64,000 nucleotides of DNA, from NCBI RefSeq assembly GCF_000735695.2, contig NZ_JASZ02000005.1, forward strand, positions 21,942 to 85,941, read 5' to 3'. Below, piece after piece: positions 53,301 to 61,469 of the stretch (the stretch's first letter is position 1; each line of letters begins with the position of its first letter). The position numbers and the translations under genes were made by a program. The notes beneath the pieces are model-generated. The model saw only the letters and a list, made by a program, of their open reading frames with translations, made no database searches and was not told the DNA's origin. Origin of the DNA: Kaistella haifensis DSM 19056 (lineage in GTDB: Bacteria; Bacteroidota; Bacteroidia; Flavobacteriales; Weeksellaceae).

Positions 53301-55041
53301 TGTCTTCTTCACTTAAAAATTCCTTAGGAATATCGAATTCTGGCAACAAAACATCTCTTTTAAGAGTATAGGGTTCAAATTTCGCCAGCAATTCCGTGTA
53401 CGCTTCAAATGCATCGGGGAACTGGATGAAAGCCTGCCGAAGATCATCGGAATCTTTAATATAATATTCGCTGCTCGGCAAACCTCTTCTCTTACCAAAA
53501 CCCTTTCCTACAGGCGAAGACAACTTTTCACCATCTTTTATACAATATAAAATATCCTGGATATTCGCATCGGATTTTTCGGTGTAGAACGTTTCGTTTT
53601 GAGCAAGAATTTTCACTTCATATTTTTCGGCAAATTCCAAGAGCACTTCATTCAAATGCTCTTCTTCTTCTACTTGATGGTTCTGAAGTTGTACATAAAA
53701 ATCATCACCAAAAGTATCTTTCCACCATTTGAATATTTCTTCCCCTTTTTGCTCACCAAATTCCAATATCGTGCTGGGAATATCTCCTGAAGTTCCCGCG
53801 GTGAAAGCAATTAAATCTTCTTTATACTCTGCGATCATTTTTCTGGAAATCCTAGGAACTCCAAAATAGAAACCATTAACATAGCCTAAACTCGAAAGTT
53901 TTGCCAGATTTTTGTAACCTTTGAAGTTTTTTGCCAGCAATACGACATTCGTTCTTCGGTCGGGATCGTCTTTGGTAAATTGTTTTTGTTCCGGTCGGTC
54001 AGAAATATAAAATTCGCAACCGATAATTGGAATTAATGGTGTTTTCCTAGGTTCAACTTCATTAAACTCTACACCGTCTTCATCTGCTTTTTGTTTTTTA
54101 TCAAGATATTCTTGGTATGCTTTTTTGATGTTTCCATTGGCTTTTTCTACTTCAGAAACAAATTTAAAAGCACCCATCATATTTCCCAAATCCACCAAAC
54201 CTGCTGCGGCAAAATCATTTCGAATTGCTTTATCTACCAAGTCCGAAATATTTGAAGAAGCCTGCAACGATGAATAAATACTATGATTATGAAAATTAAA
54301 ATAATCTCCAATTTCAATTTCATCAAAGGAACCGAAATCTACTTTTTTCTTCTTTTTAGAGTCCGCAACTTGTCTCCGAATAATAATCCCAAAAGGCGGA
54401 AAAGGATTCGGGTGATTTTTGATAAATTCCTGCAATTCGGCATCAGAAATAAGAAGTTTTTCTGCCGAAATTAAATCTTTTCGCATCATTTCGAAGAAAA
54501 CTTGTGCAGTTGCATTCACGTCTGCCGCAGCATTGTGCGCTTCATCAAACTGCTCTCCGTATAGTTTTTCGAATAATTCTACCAATTTCGGAGATTTGTA
54601 TCTGCCGTTTTTTCCACCTCCCAACTGACAAAATTCCGTACCGAGTTCCATGGTATCTGCCGAAGGAATTTTCTCTAAAACATTATCCATGTCTTTTCGA
54701 AAAAATTCGGCACCAACGATGTTGTAATCGAAATCGATATTGTGACCGGCAACTACTTTTGCTTTTTGAAGAACATCTTTAAATTCTTCCAAAACTTCAG
54801 CCAAATCTCTACCTTCTTCATTCGCCATTTTGTTTGAAATTCCGTGAATTCTAGTAGCATTAAAGGGAATATCATACCCTTCAGGTTTTATGATATAATC
54901 CTGATTTTCAAGCAATGTACCATCTTGTGCATGAAGTTGCCACGCAATTTGTACCATTCTTGGCCAATTGTCAGAATCGGTTAATGGTGCATTGAAATTT
55001 TTAGGTAAACCTGTGGTTTCTGTGTCAAAAATTAGATACAT
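50389..55041 (-). CDS. dnaE: DNA polymerase III alpha subunit with fused DnaQ-type exonuclease
   Basis: A 1550-residue replicative polymerase, about 390 longer than E. coli DnaE. Residues 1-190 are a DEDDh 3'-5' exonuclease with all five catalytic residues: D6 and E8 in F-D-T-E-T-T-G, D103 in H-N-I-D-F-D, H169 and D174. The PHP domain starts at about 247 (F-H-N-H-S); H251 and H253 are kept, but the usual D-H-G reads D284-L-G. The polymerase core has G-P-G-R-G-S-A-A-G-S (650-659) and P-D-I-D-I-D-F-D-D (691-699), with catalytic aspartates. An OB fold and a tau-binding region lie at the C-terminus. Proofreading is thus in the same chain. Confidence 0.96.
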   Translation of the reverse strand: MYLIFDTETTGLPKNFNAPLTDSDNWPRMVQIAWQLHAQDGTLLENQDYIIKPEGYDIPFNATRIHGISNKMANEEGRDLAEVLEEFKDVLQKAKVVAGHNIDFDYNIVGAEFFRKDMDNVLEKIPSADTMELGTEFCQLGGGKNGRYKSPKLVELFEKLYGEQFDEAHNAAADVNATAQVFFEMMRKDLISAEKLLISDAELQEFIKNHPNPFPPFGIIIRRQVADSKKKKKVDFGSFDEIEIGDYFNFHNHSIYSSLQASSNISDLVDKAIRNDFAAAGLVDLGNMMGAFKFVSEVEKANGNIKKAYQEYLDKKQKADEDGVEFNEVEPRKTPLIPIIGCEFYISDRPEQKQFTKDDPDRRTNVVLLAKNFKGYKNLAKLSSLGYVNGFYFGVPRISRKMIAEYKEDLIAFTAGTSGDIPSTILEFGEQKGEEIFKWWKDTFGDDFYVQLQNHQVEEEEHLNEVLLEFAEKYEVKILAQNETFYTEKSDANIQDILYCIKDGEKLSSPVGKGFGKRRGLPSSEYYIKDSDDLRQAFIQFPDAFEAYTELLAKFEPYTLKRDVLLPEFDIPKEFLSEEDKIDGGKRGENAYLRHLTYDGAKKKYEEITDEIRDRLDFELEVIAKTGYPGYFLIVQDFCNEARKMGVWVGPGRGSAAGSAVAYCTGITNVDPIKYDLLFERFLNPERISMPDIDIDFDDEGRDKIIKWVVEKYGKSNVAQIITYSILGGKSAIKDAGRVLDVSIPETNNIAKLVPSTPGMNIAKALSKFDKLNPEDKMLAQEMKDILENPNDERFQVLSAAQRMEGCIRNTGIHACGVIITPEDISNLVPITIAAKDPDILVSQFDNSVAESAGLLKMDFLGLRTLTIIKHAIKLINERHNVDIDPDLIPLDDLKTFQLFQEGRTVGIFQYESPGMQKYMRELKPTKFADLIAMNALYRPGPIKYIPNFINRKNGLEETVYDLDETKEYLEETYGITVYQEQVMLLSQKLANFTKGEADTLRKAMGKKQKDVLDKMYPKFIEGGEKNNLDVDKLNKIWKDWEAFAEYAFNKSHSTCYALIAYHTAYLKANYPAEYMASVMTNNLNNTKQITMFMEDCKGIGVDVLGPSVNESQYEFAVNDKGQIRFGLGAIKGIGEGPSEAIVNARINGRFTNIYDFFEKVPSPQINKRVVESLVIAGAFDEVDRYHRAQYFDIDISGRTNLERLLRYGQSFQDSKNEIENSLFADFAEEVKIEPPKINPAPEWQNMHMLNKEKEIIGFYLSAHPLDEYKYQFKFMQGALSKKEILESKKDDEIELEKVIVPIDIADVADEDDGLLDMVSDILEGEEDVLMEDAPKKAEPKGSFNFLNLDEVDAFKDTVANQQPDLFNNDKLNWKEKQAMKNNTPEYMVAGLVTEYVVKDGKNSGEKIAFITLEDYSGSYSFRLGDRDYMRLRDRIDVQRFVIFKIKFAVLNDGRVFVNVSEVIDLKDAFEKFAKKMTIVIDINDLRREDILFFKENFLENEGEQKLNFLVKNPEDQSNIELMAMRSQVNINGDLLEVIHNLHKYDVFLN

Positions 55042-55135
55042 GAAGCAGAGAATTTTTGTAAAATTAAGGTAAAATTTCTTTAAATAAAATTTGCATCTGA
55101 GGAAAATTCAAACTATCAATTCCAGAAAGACTTCA

Positions 55136-55167
55136 CAAAAAACCCGCCCGAAAAATGGAGCAGGTTA
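55136..55167 (-). terminator. terminator of the SRPBCC gene
   Basis: On the minus strand AACCTGCTC and GGGCGGGTT pair with two G-U pairs and are followed by a T-run. Confidence 0.65.
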
Positions 55168-55201
55168 TAAAAAAAGCGTGTAAAATTGTATTGAAACAAA
55201 A

Positions 55202-55627
55202 TTATTTTTCAACAAATTCTTTTAAACTTTTTCCTAGAATTTCGTTCCAACCTTGCTGGAAACTTTCTTTTTGAAAATCTTTTCCAAGATGAGCAAAATT
55301 CTCCAAACCTTTATGGGTTACGGTGACAACGGTTTCGTCTCCGTCTTTTTCTAATTCCCATTTTACGATAGTTTTTTCTTTAGAAAATTCCGGATAAGAC
55401 CAAGTATGTTTCAATTTTTCATTCGGAATCAGTTCCAGAATTTCTCCGTGATGATGGTATTTTTTTTCATCGCCCGGCTCAAAAAAATTGAGTTCATTGT
55501 GAATCCCGAGTTCAAAATCGGAAATATCAAAATACCATTCTTTCATCTGCGCTTTATCGGTCAAAGCATTCCAAACCTTTTCGACAGGGGCATTTACTCT
55601 TTGCTTTACAGTTACATTTTCGTGCAT
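55202..55627 (-). CDS. SRPBCC (AHSA1-like) domain protein
   Basis: A 141-residue START-like protein. The opening V-K-Q-R-V-N-A-P-V-E-K-V-W-N-A-L-T-D (7-24) with M-K-E-W-Y, and the end W-N-E-I-L-G-K-S-L-K-E-F, match the AHSA1/activator-of-Hsp90 C-domain family. The fold has a hydrophobic cavity for small ligands. Family members range from ligand carriers to cyclases, and no specific role is visible here. It stands alone between dnaE and the MBL-fold gene. Confidence 0.88.
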   Translation of the reverse strand: MHENVTVKQRVNAPVEKVWNALTDKAQMKEWYFDISDFELGIHNELNFFEPGDEKKYHHHGEILELIPNEKLKHTWSYPEFSKEKTIVKWELEKDGDETVVTVTHKGLENFAHLGKDFQKESFQQGWNEILGKSLKEFVEK

Positions 55628-55756
55628 AATATTAGATTTTTTGATTGTAATAAAGTTACTGAAATTATTGAATAAGAATAAAAAATATTAGGATGATTTA
55701 GCTCATTTCTGAATTTTAATCTACATTTGATCGCAATTTTAAAGTAAAATTTACAA

Positions 55757-55790
55757 TTGTTCGTCTCATTCTACAGTGCAAATAAATTTG
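55757..55790 (+). promoter_or_regulatory. promoter of the MBL-fold gene (TTG-N23-TAAATTTG)
   Basis: TTG at 55757-55759 and a perfect TAAATTTG at 55783-55790, ending 5 nt before the ATG at 55796. The same TTG is in frame but belongs to the promoter. Confidence 0.5.
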
Positions 55791-55795
55791 TAAAA

Positions 55796-56896
55796 ATGCT
55801 TTTATTTAAAAAAATCATGATCCTATTTCTCATTTTCATCGGAATTATGGCATTGTCGACTTTTCTTTTTCTTCGTCAACCCCAATTCGGGAAAGCGCCT
55901 TCCGGTGAACGATTGCAAAGAATTTTAAATTCTCCTCATTATAAAAACGGACGATTCGACAACCTAAATTCAACTCCGCAACTGGCAGAAGATACCTCGA
56001 TGCCGGAGGTAATGTTCCGCTTTCTTTTCGGGAAATCTCCCAATAAAATTCCGCAACAAGCTTTTAAGTTTGAGAAGACAGATTTGAAATCTTTGGATCC
56101 CAACGAAAATGTGTTCATCTGGATGGGACATTCCTCCTATTTCCTACAAATTGACGGTAAAAAAATCCTCGTGGATCCCGTTTTCAGCGGTAATGCGTCG
56201 CCCTTATCTTTTACCGCAAAGGCTTTCGAAGGAACAGACCTTTATACCACAAATGACTTTCCGGAATTGGATTATTTGATTATCACTCACGATCATTGGG
56301 ATCATTTGGATTACGAAACCGTGAAAAAACTGCGTCCAAAGGTAAAGCACGTAATTACCGGGCTCGGAACCGCCGAACACTTGGAATTCTGGAATTATGA
56401 TCCAAAAAAAATCATCGAACTGGATTGGAAAGAAAGTGCTGATTTGCGAAGTGGATTCAAAGTATATTGTGAACCGACCAGGCATTTTTCCGGGCGGGGT
56501 TTAAAACGTGATCAGGCGATTTGGGCAAGTTTTGTATTTGAAACACCAAACCAAAGAGTGTATATCGGTGGCGACAGCGGTTACGATGATCATTTTAAAA
56601 AAATTGGTGAGAAATACCGAAGTTTTGATTTGGCAATTCTTGAAAACGGACAATACAACAAAGATTGGCGATACATCCACATGATGCCCGGAGAAAACAT
56701 CAAGGCGATGGAAGATCTCAACGCCAAAAGATTGATTCCGGTACACAACTCGAAATTCGCTCTGGCAACACATCCATGGAAGGAACCACATGAAAAAATA
56801 ATGGAATTTAATATCGAAAATAAGAGAATCCTCACCCCGAAAATTGGCGAAAAAACAAATTATCTGAATGATGATGAAAATTATGACCAGTGGTGA
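55796..56896 (+). CDS. membrane-anchored MBL-fold metallohydrolase (NAPE-PLD/UlaG-like)
   Basis: A 366-residue protein with one N-terminal transmembrane segment (about 6-27, I-M-I-L-F-L-I-F-I-G-I-M-A-L). The metallo-beta-lactamase core has T-H-D-H-W-D-H (H165, H167, D169, H170), G-H-S-S-Y-F-L near the start of the domain, P-T-R-H-F-S-G-R, G-G-D-S-G-Y and I-P-V-H-N-S-K. The layout matches the NAPE-hydrolysing phospholipase D/RomA branch of the Lactamase_B_2 group, whose members often act on lipids or phosphodiesters. The substrate here is not known. The ATG after the promoter box is taken as start. Confidence 0.85.
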   Translation: MLLFKKIMILFLIFIGIMALSTFLFLRQPQFGKAPSGERLQRILNSPHYKNGRFDNLNSTPQLAEDTSMPEVMFRFLFGKSPNKIPQQAFKFEKTDLKSLDPNENVFIWMGHSSYFLQIDGKKILVDPVFSGNASPLSFTAKAFEGTDLYTTNDFPELDYLIITHDHWDHLDYETVKKLRPKVKHVITGLGTAEHLEFWNYDPKKIIELDWKESADLRSGFKVYCEPTRHFSGRGLKRDQAIWASFVFETPNQRVYIGGDSGYDDHFKKIGEKYRSFDLAILENGQYNKDWRYIHMMPGENIKAMEDLNAKRLIPVHNSKFALATHPWKEPHEKIMEFNIENKRILTPKIGEKTNYLNDDENYDQW

Positions 56897-56954
56897 AAAT
56901 CATATTAATAGACTGATAAAATAAAGGCTTATTCGCGACTCTTTTTAAATTATG

Positions 56955-56962
56955 TAATTTTG
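56955..56962 (+). promoter_or_regulatory. TAnnTTTG box
   Basis: TAATTTTG, perfect, 17 bp before the ATG of the exported hydrolase. Confidence 0.5.
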
Positions 56963-56979
56963 TAAAAAACGTTTTCGAA

Positions 56980-57981
56980 ATGAAATTAGCATTGATTTTT
57001 TCTTCCATTTTCTTGATTTTCAGTACATTTTTCAATGCGCAAATTCAGCCAAAAATTGAGGCTTTAGATGCGGAACTGTCTACGGTTCACTACCCTTTTC
57101 TAGTTCAGTTTAAAATATTGAAAACACAGGGACAGGATTTGAAAATGGCTTTCATGGATGCAAAACCTGCGAAAGCAAACGGTAAAACCATCGTTTTGCT
57201 TCACGGTAAAAATTTCAACGGATATTATTTCGAGCAAACTGCAAAAGTACTTTTAAAAGAAGGTTTCAGGGTGATTATGCCGGATCAGATCGGTTTCGGA
57301 AAATCATCAAAACCCCAGCAGTATCAGTTCAGTTTTCAGCAATTGGCAGAGAATACAAAAACAATTCTGGATGATTTGAAAATAGATAAATTCATTCTTT
57401 TAGGACATTCGATGGGTGGAATGCTCGCCACGAAAATGGCCGTGATGTATCCGGACAGTATCGAAAAGCTGATTTTGGAAAACCCAATAGGTCTGGAAGA
57501 TTACCGGAAATTTTCACCTTACCAAAACATCGACAAACTCTACGCTTCCGAACTGAAAAATACCTATCAGTCCTATAAAGATTATCAGTTAAAGTTTTAT
57601 TACGACGGAAAATGGAAACCTGAATACGACAAATGGTTGAATTTACTCGCAGGGTGGACCATTCATCCGGATTTCGCGAAAACCGCTTGGAATGCAGCAC
57701 TTACGACCGATATGGTGTATACGCAACCCGTAGTTTACGACTTTGAAAACATCAAAGCACCTACCCTCCTTATAATCGGAACGCGCGACAGAACCGCAAT
57801 TGGAAAAGCAAACGCACCGAAAGAATTACAACCTTTGATGGGACTTTACCAAAATTTAGGAAAAGAAACCCAAAAGAAAATCAAAAATTCAAAATTGGTG
57901 GAGCTAGAAAATGTGGGACATTCGCCACATATCGAGGTTTTTGATCGTTTCATAGTTCCTTTGCTGGAATTTGTTCCTTAA
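56980..57981 (+). CDS. exported alpha/beta hydrolase
   Basis: A 333-residue protein with a signal peptide (about 1-20, ending F-F-N-A, then Q-I-Q). The alpha/beta hydrolase fold has L-L-H-G-K-N-F-N (oxyanion loop), nucleophile S144 in G-H-S-M-G-G, an acid in G-T-R-D-R-T and a histidine in V-G-H-S-P-H. The MhpC-like group covers esterases, C-C hydrolases and haloperoxidases, so the substrate is open. It acts in the periplasm or outside the cell. Confidence 0.87.
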   Translation: MKLALIFSSIFLIFSTFFNAQIQPKIEALDAELSTVHYPFLVQFKILKTQGQDLKMAFMDAKPAKANGKTIVLLHGKNFNGYYFEQTAKVLLKEGFRVIMPDQIGFGKSSKPQQYQFSFQQLAENTKTILDDLKIDKFILLGHSMGGMLATKMAVMYPDSIEKLILENPIGLEDYRKFSPYQNIDKLYASELKNTYQSYKDYQLKFYYDGKWKPEYDKWLNLLAGWTIHPDFAKTAWNAALTTDMVYTQPVVYDFENIKAPTLLIIGTRDRTAIGKANAPKELQPLMGLYQNLGKETQKKIKNSKLVELENVGHSPHIEVFDRFIVPLLEFVP

Positions 57982-58280
57982 TATTCTATAATTTTTTAAA
58001 GAAAATAATTTTCCCTATTCCGAAATTTTCTGTTTTCACCGATTGTTATTGATTGAAAAATGCGATGATGGTAGTAAATTACCTATAGAATGCTTTGTTA
58101 TTCTTTCCGCGGACGGCCTCCTCATGGGTTTATTGGTTACCATCATTTCTCTGTTGAACATTAAATTTTTCCAAAAGCAAATTTTAAAATAATAATACTG
58201 AGATTCGGCAAAAACTAGAGGACGTTTATTAAAAATAAATAAAAAGCGTATCTTTTTACCCATAAAAAAATGAATCTAAA
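57982..58280. other. non-coding gap with an inverted repeat and a doubtful small ORF
   Basis: ATGATGGTA (58065-58073) and TACCATCAT (58138-58146) are perfect inverted arms flanking a locally GC-rich island (58111-58130). A frame at 58043-58192 with a TTG start would encode 49 residues with one hydrophobic helix (G-L-L-M-G-L-L-V-T-I-I-S-L-L); no promoter box supports it. No other gene is seen. Confidence 0.4.
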
Positions 58281-59498
58281 ATGAGTAAAGACGCATATAT
58301 TATAGACGGAACTCGCAGTGCCATCGGAAACTTCAAAGGTAGCCTCGCCGCCGTGAGAACTGACGATTTAATCGCTTCCGTCATCAAAAATCTGATCGCA
58401 AAAAATCCTGAACTGCCTTTGGACAGAATAGATGATGTGATCATAGGATGCGCCAACCAAGCCGGGGAAGACAACCGAAATATCGCAAGAATGGCTTTGC
58501 TTTTGGCCGGACTACCGGAAAGTGTGCCGGGAGAAACGGTGAACCGACTTTGCGCTTCGGGAATGAGTGCGGTGGCACAGGCGATGCGTGCGATAAAATC
58601 CGGTGAAGGCGATCTTTTCATCGCGGGAGGCGTGGAAGGAATGTCCAGAGGTCCGTTTGTAATTTCCAAGGCGGAGAGCGGGTTCGCAACCGATCAGAAA
58701 ATGTACGATTCCAGCTTCGGATGGCGTTTTATAAATCCGGAAATGGAAAAAACATACGGCGTAGAAGCGATGGGAAAAACCGCTGAAAACCTCGCTGAAA
58801 TGTATAAAATCTCTAGAGAGGAACAGGATGAATTTGCCTTGAATTCTCAAATGAAAGCCACAAAGGCACAGGAATCCGGGAGATTGGCGGAGGAAATTTC
58901 CGACATCCAAATTCCACAAAGAAAAGGCGACCCGATTCTGGTAAACAGAGATGAATTCATCAAACCGAATAGCAACTTAGAAATTTTAGGAAAACTGCGC
59001 GCCGCTTTCGTGAAAGAAAACGGAACGGTAACAGCAGGAAATGCTTCCGGACTGAACGATGGAGCTGCTGCAATGATCATCGCTTCAGGAGATGCGGTGA
59101 ATAATTATGGTTTAAAACCCTTGGCGAAAATCGTGTGTTCTGCTGTAGTCGGTGTAGAACCGAGAATCATGGGAATTGGTCCGGTTGACGCGACAAAATT
59201 AGCTTTGAAAAGAGCTGGTTTAACGTTAGATCAAATTGATATTATTGAACTTAATGAAGCCTTTGCCGCACAAAGCATTGCGTGTTTGAAAGAACTCGGA
59301 ATTGCGAATGACGATGCAAGAGTGAATGTAAACGGCGGCGCTATCGCATTGGGGCATCCACTGGGAATGAGTGGATCACGAATAACTTATTCCGCAGCAT
59401 TGGAACTGCAGAAAAACGGCAAAAAATATGCATTGGCAACAATGTGTGTCGGCGTTGGACAAGGTTATGCGGTGATTTTGGAGAATCCAAATGCTTGA
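58281..59498 (+). CDS. thiolase of the PaaJ/PcaF type (acetyl-CoA C-acyltransferase)
   Basis: A 405-residue thiolase with the nucleophile C91 in N-R-L-C-A-S-G-M, the H of G-H-P-L-G-M-S-G and the second cysteine in M-C-V-G-V-G-Q-G. The segments I-G-C-A-N-Q-A-G-E-D-N-R-N-I-A-R-M (55-71) and F-G-W-R-F-I-N-P are more typical of 3-oxoadipyl-CoA thiolases (PcaF/PaaJ) than of FadA or acetoacetyl-CoA thiolase. No paa or pca genes are beside it, so it may serve a general beta-oxidation or aromatic degradation role encoded elsewhere. Confidence 0.85.
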   Translation: MSKDAYIIDGTRSAIGNFKGSLAAVRTDDLIASVIKNLIAKNPELPLDRIDDVIIGCANQAGEDNRNIARMALLLAGLPESVPGETVNRLCASGMSAVAQAMRAIKSGEGDLFIAGGVEGMSRGPFVISKAESGFATDQKMYDSSFGWRFINPEMEKTYGVEAMGKTAENLAEMYKISREEQDEFALNSQMKATKAQESGRLAEEISDIQIPQRKGDPILVNRDEFIKPNSNLEILGKLRAAFVKENGTVTAGNASGLNDGAAAMIIASGDAVNNYGLKPLAKIVCSAVVGVEPRIMGIGPVDATKLALKRAGLTLDQIDIIELNEAFAAQSIACLKELGIANDDARVNVNGGAIALGHPLGMSGSRITYSAALELQKNGKKYALATMCVGVGQGYAVILENPNA

Positions 59499-59521
59499 AT
59501 TAAGGTCTTTTAAAAAAAAAT

Positions 59522-59552
59522 AAAAAACTGCTGATTTTTCGGCAGTTTTTTT
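59522..59552 (+). terminator. intrinsic terminator
   Basis: AAAAACTGCTGA, loop TTTT and TCGGCAGTTTTTTT (one G-U pair). Confidence 0.8.
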
Positions 59553-59738
59553 GTTTAATGCCATCTTTTTTGGATAGAAATTAAAGATTCCGAGATGGGT
59601 TTTCTAAAAATTCCAAGTTTAAGTCTGCTCCTATATTAAAAGAGATACATCGTCCGTTTCAAGATTTTCTCAAACATAACCAAAGCACTTTTTTAAAAAA
59701 ATTAAACCAAAAAACAGCAATTTATCTGGTTACGATGA

Positions 59739-60206
59739 TTAGTTTTTCCAGTTGGTTTTATAAGTTAAACTTCCATCGTAGCTTGCGCAATCACCAATAA
59801 ACTGAAGGTATTGTTTTTCGATTTTTTGGGTTTTCGCATTCCACATGAAAGTGTAAACAAATTTGCCTTTCAGAATTCCGGAATGTTTGCCATTGGGTTC
59901 TTCCGCAAATTCGTATTCACCGAAAATGCTGCTCCGTTTTTTCCCGTTTTTGTATTTCGTTATTTTCAGTTTTCCTTCAAATTTTGTATTTGTATTTTCC
60001 ACCACCGAATAGCCGGAAAGAAAATATTCCTGATCATTTTTTCGGTTCTGTTCAGAGATTTCCACCATTACTTTCATCGCCTCTTTTTGATCACCAATTG
60101 TTCCAGTGTATGGCATTGAATTATTCAGCCAAACCGTAGAGATATCAGGCATTTGAGCAGAAGCAAGAGCGCTGATAAGCAATAAAAGGTAAAGTATTTT
60201 TTTCAT
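59739..60206 (-). CDS. hypothetical secreted protein
   Basis: A 155-residue protein with a clear signal peptide (M-K-K-I-L-Y-L-L-L-L-I-S-A-L-A-S-A, then Q). The mature part is mostly beta (K-F-E-G-K-L-K-I-T-K-Y, H-S-G-I-L-K-G-K-F-V-Y-T-F) and holds one cysteine (G-D-C-A-S-Y). I do not recognise a family. The 37-bp gap to the upstream DUF1569 gene on the same strand suggests cotranscription. Confidence 0.75.
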   Translation of the reverse strand: MKKILYLLLLISALASAQMPDISTVWLNNSMPYTGTIGDQKEAMKVMVEISEQNRKNDQEYFLSGYSVVENTNTKFEGKLKITKYKNGKKRSSIFGEYEFAEEPNGKHSGILKGKFVYTFMWNAKTQKIEKQYLQFIGDCASYDGSLTYKTNWKN

Positions 60207-60242
60207 GGTAATGGATGTTTGAGTTTTTAGTAATTGTAAAAT

Positions 60243-60698
60243 TTAAACGCCAAATTGTTCCAAGTGATGATTCAGGTGTTTCGCCAGCATATTGTTCCAT
60301 TCCTGAGCCGTAAGTTTACCGAAAGAATGCGACATTTTCCCATCAAATGCGGTACTTCCCAACTGTTGAGTTTTTTGGATGAAACCTATCAATCGTTTTT
60401 TTTCTTCATCAAAGTTTTTATTTCCTTTAATGATGAACATTGGACCGGTTGGTAGATTTTGTTTATACGGAAGCTCATTCACTGTTTTTGATTTCACGAA
60501 ATTCTTTAAAAGTAATCCAGCGATAAAGCCTGGTTTCGGATGTTTTTCGGGTTCGTAAATCGTTTCGTAGGCAACATTAAGGTGCGCCAAAACCTGATCA
60601 ACGCTCATTTTGCCCCATTTTCCTTGGGTTTCTGGTGTTAAATTATTGATTCTGTTGATGTATTCTTGCGCAACTTTTGCATCAAATATATTTTGCAT
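60243..60698 (-). CDS. DUF1569 (DinB-superfamily) protein
   Basis: A 151-residue four-helix protein. The DUF1569 motifs are W-G-K-M-S-V-D-Q-V-L-A-H-L (28-40), the middle G-L-L-L-K-N-F-V-K, L-P-T-G-P, S-H-S-F-G-K-L-T-A-Q-E-W and the C-terminal K-H-L-N-H-H-L-E-Q-F. The conserved histidines (in A-H-L and K-H-L-x-H-H) fit the metal site of the DinB superfamily; family members are often thiol transferases or of unknown function. Near-consensus TATCTTTC lies upstream. Confidence 0.85.
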   Translation of the reverse strand: MQNIFDAKVAQEYINRINNLTPETQGKWGKMSVDQVLAHLNVAYETIYEPEKHPKPGFIAGLLLKNFVKSKTVNELPYKQNLPTGPMFIIKGNKNFDEEKKRLIGFIQKTQQLGSTAFDGKMSHSFGKLTAQEWNNMLAKHLNHHLEQFGV

Positions 60699-60805
60699 GG
60701 ATCTTATTTTAAGAGAAAGATAAAATTAATTGATATTTCTAAAACGTCCGCCAAAACAACATTAAAAATTTGATAAAATTTAGGAAATAAAAACAGCTTT
60801 TAAAT

Positions 60806-61366
60806 TTAAATGTCACTTCTAATTCGGCTCAAAGTCTCCTGGGAAATGCCCAAATACGAGGCAATCATTCCGAGTGGAGCTCTGAGAATAATGTTAGGAT
60901 TTTCTTCTAAAAGTTGGATATACTTTTCTTTTGCCGTCATATATTGCAGCGACGAAATTCTGCGAGACATTTCTATCATTAAGTTCCCTAGAATATATCT
61001 GCTGAAATTTGCCGCAGTAAGCGAAACCGAACATAGTTCCTCTAATTTATTGAAATTACAAGTGGTAATTACCGATTTTTCTAACGTTTCTATGTTATTT
61101 CGAGTAGGTTGGTTCTTGAAAAGCGTATCAATATTAGCGGTAATCTTTCCCTCAGAATAAAAATTGGTGGTGATATCTTTTCCGTTTTCGTAGTAAAACA
61201 TTCTCAGCAAGCCTTCCTCTACAAAGAAAACAGTATGATTGTATTGATTCTGCTTGCTCAATATTTCTCCTTTATCAAAGACTTTTGTTTCACATTCTTC
61301 ATTTAGAAAACGCTCTATTTCTGCATTTACCTTAATGTGCTTATTAAGTTCTTGAATTAATTTCAT
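60806..61366 (-). CDS. Crp/Fnr-family transcriptional regulator
   Basis: A 186-residue protein. The ATG at 61366 (M-K-L-I-Q-E-L-N-K-H-I) is used because it lies 17 bp after a perfect promoter box and upstream in-frame codons overlap that box. It has a cyclic-nucleotide-binding-like beta-barrel (about 15-110; F-F-V-E-E-G-L-L-R-M-F) and a C-terminal helix-turn-helix (about 150-186; I-A-S-Y-L-G-I-S-Q-E-T-L-S-R-I-R). The cAMP-binding R/S residues of Crp are not evident, and there are no Fnr-type iron-sulfur cysteines, so the effector is unknown. It is convergent with nothing and not obviously linked to the efflux genes upstream. Confidence 0.88.
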   Translation of the reverse strand: MKLIQELNKHIKVNAEIERFLNEECETKVFDKGEILSKQNQYNHTVFFVEEGLLRMFYYENGKDITTNFYSEGKITANIDTLFKNQPTRNNIETLEKSVITTCNFNKLEELCSVSLTAANFSRYILGNLMIEMSRRISSLQYMTAKEKYIQLLEENPNIILRAPLGMIASYLGISQETLSRIRSDI

Positions 61367-61383
61367 GAAAACTAAATTTCTGG

Positions 61384-61391
61384 CAAAATTA
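61384..61391 (-). promoter_or_regulatory. TAnnTTTG box for the Crp/Fnr gene
   Basis: TAATTTTG on the minus strand, 17 bp before the ATG; it supports the shorter start. Confidence 0.55.
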
Positions 61392-61394
61392 CAC

Positions 61395-61426
61395 AAAAAA
61401 GGCGTTTCAGTAACCTGCAACGCCTT
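61395..61426 (-). terminator. terminator of the HlyD-permease unit
   Basis: On the minus strand AAGGCGTT, a 12-base loop, AACGCCTT and a T-run, directly upstream of the next promoter. Confidence 0.7.
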
Positions 61427-61469
61427 CTCATAAACATTAAAAAAAAAACTATATTGATTTATAGAAATA

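Noticed and set aside
58036..58263. Minus-strand 75-residue frame before the thiolase gene
   Set aside because: Its start lies close to the thiolase start with no promoter, and the translation is unlike any family I know.
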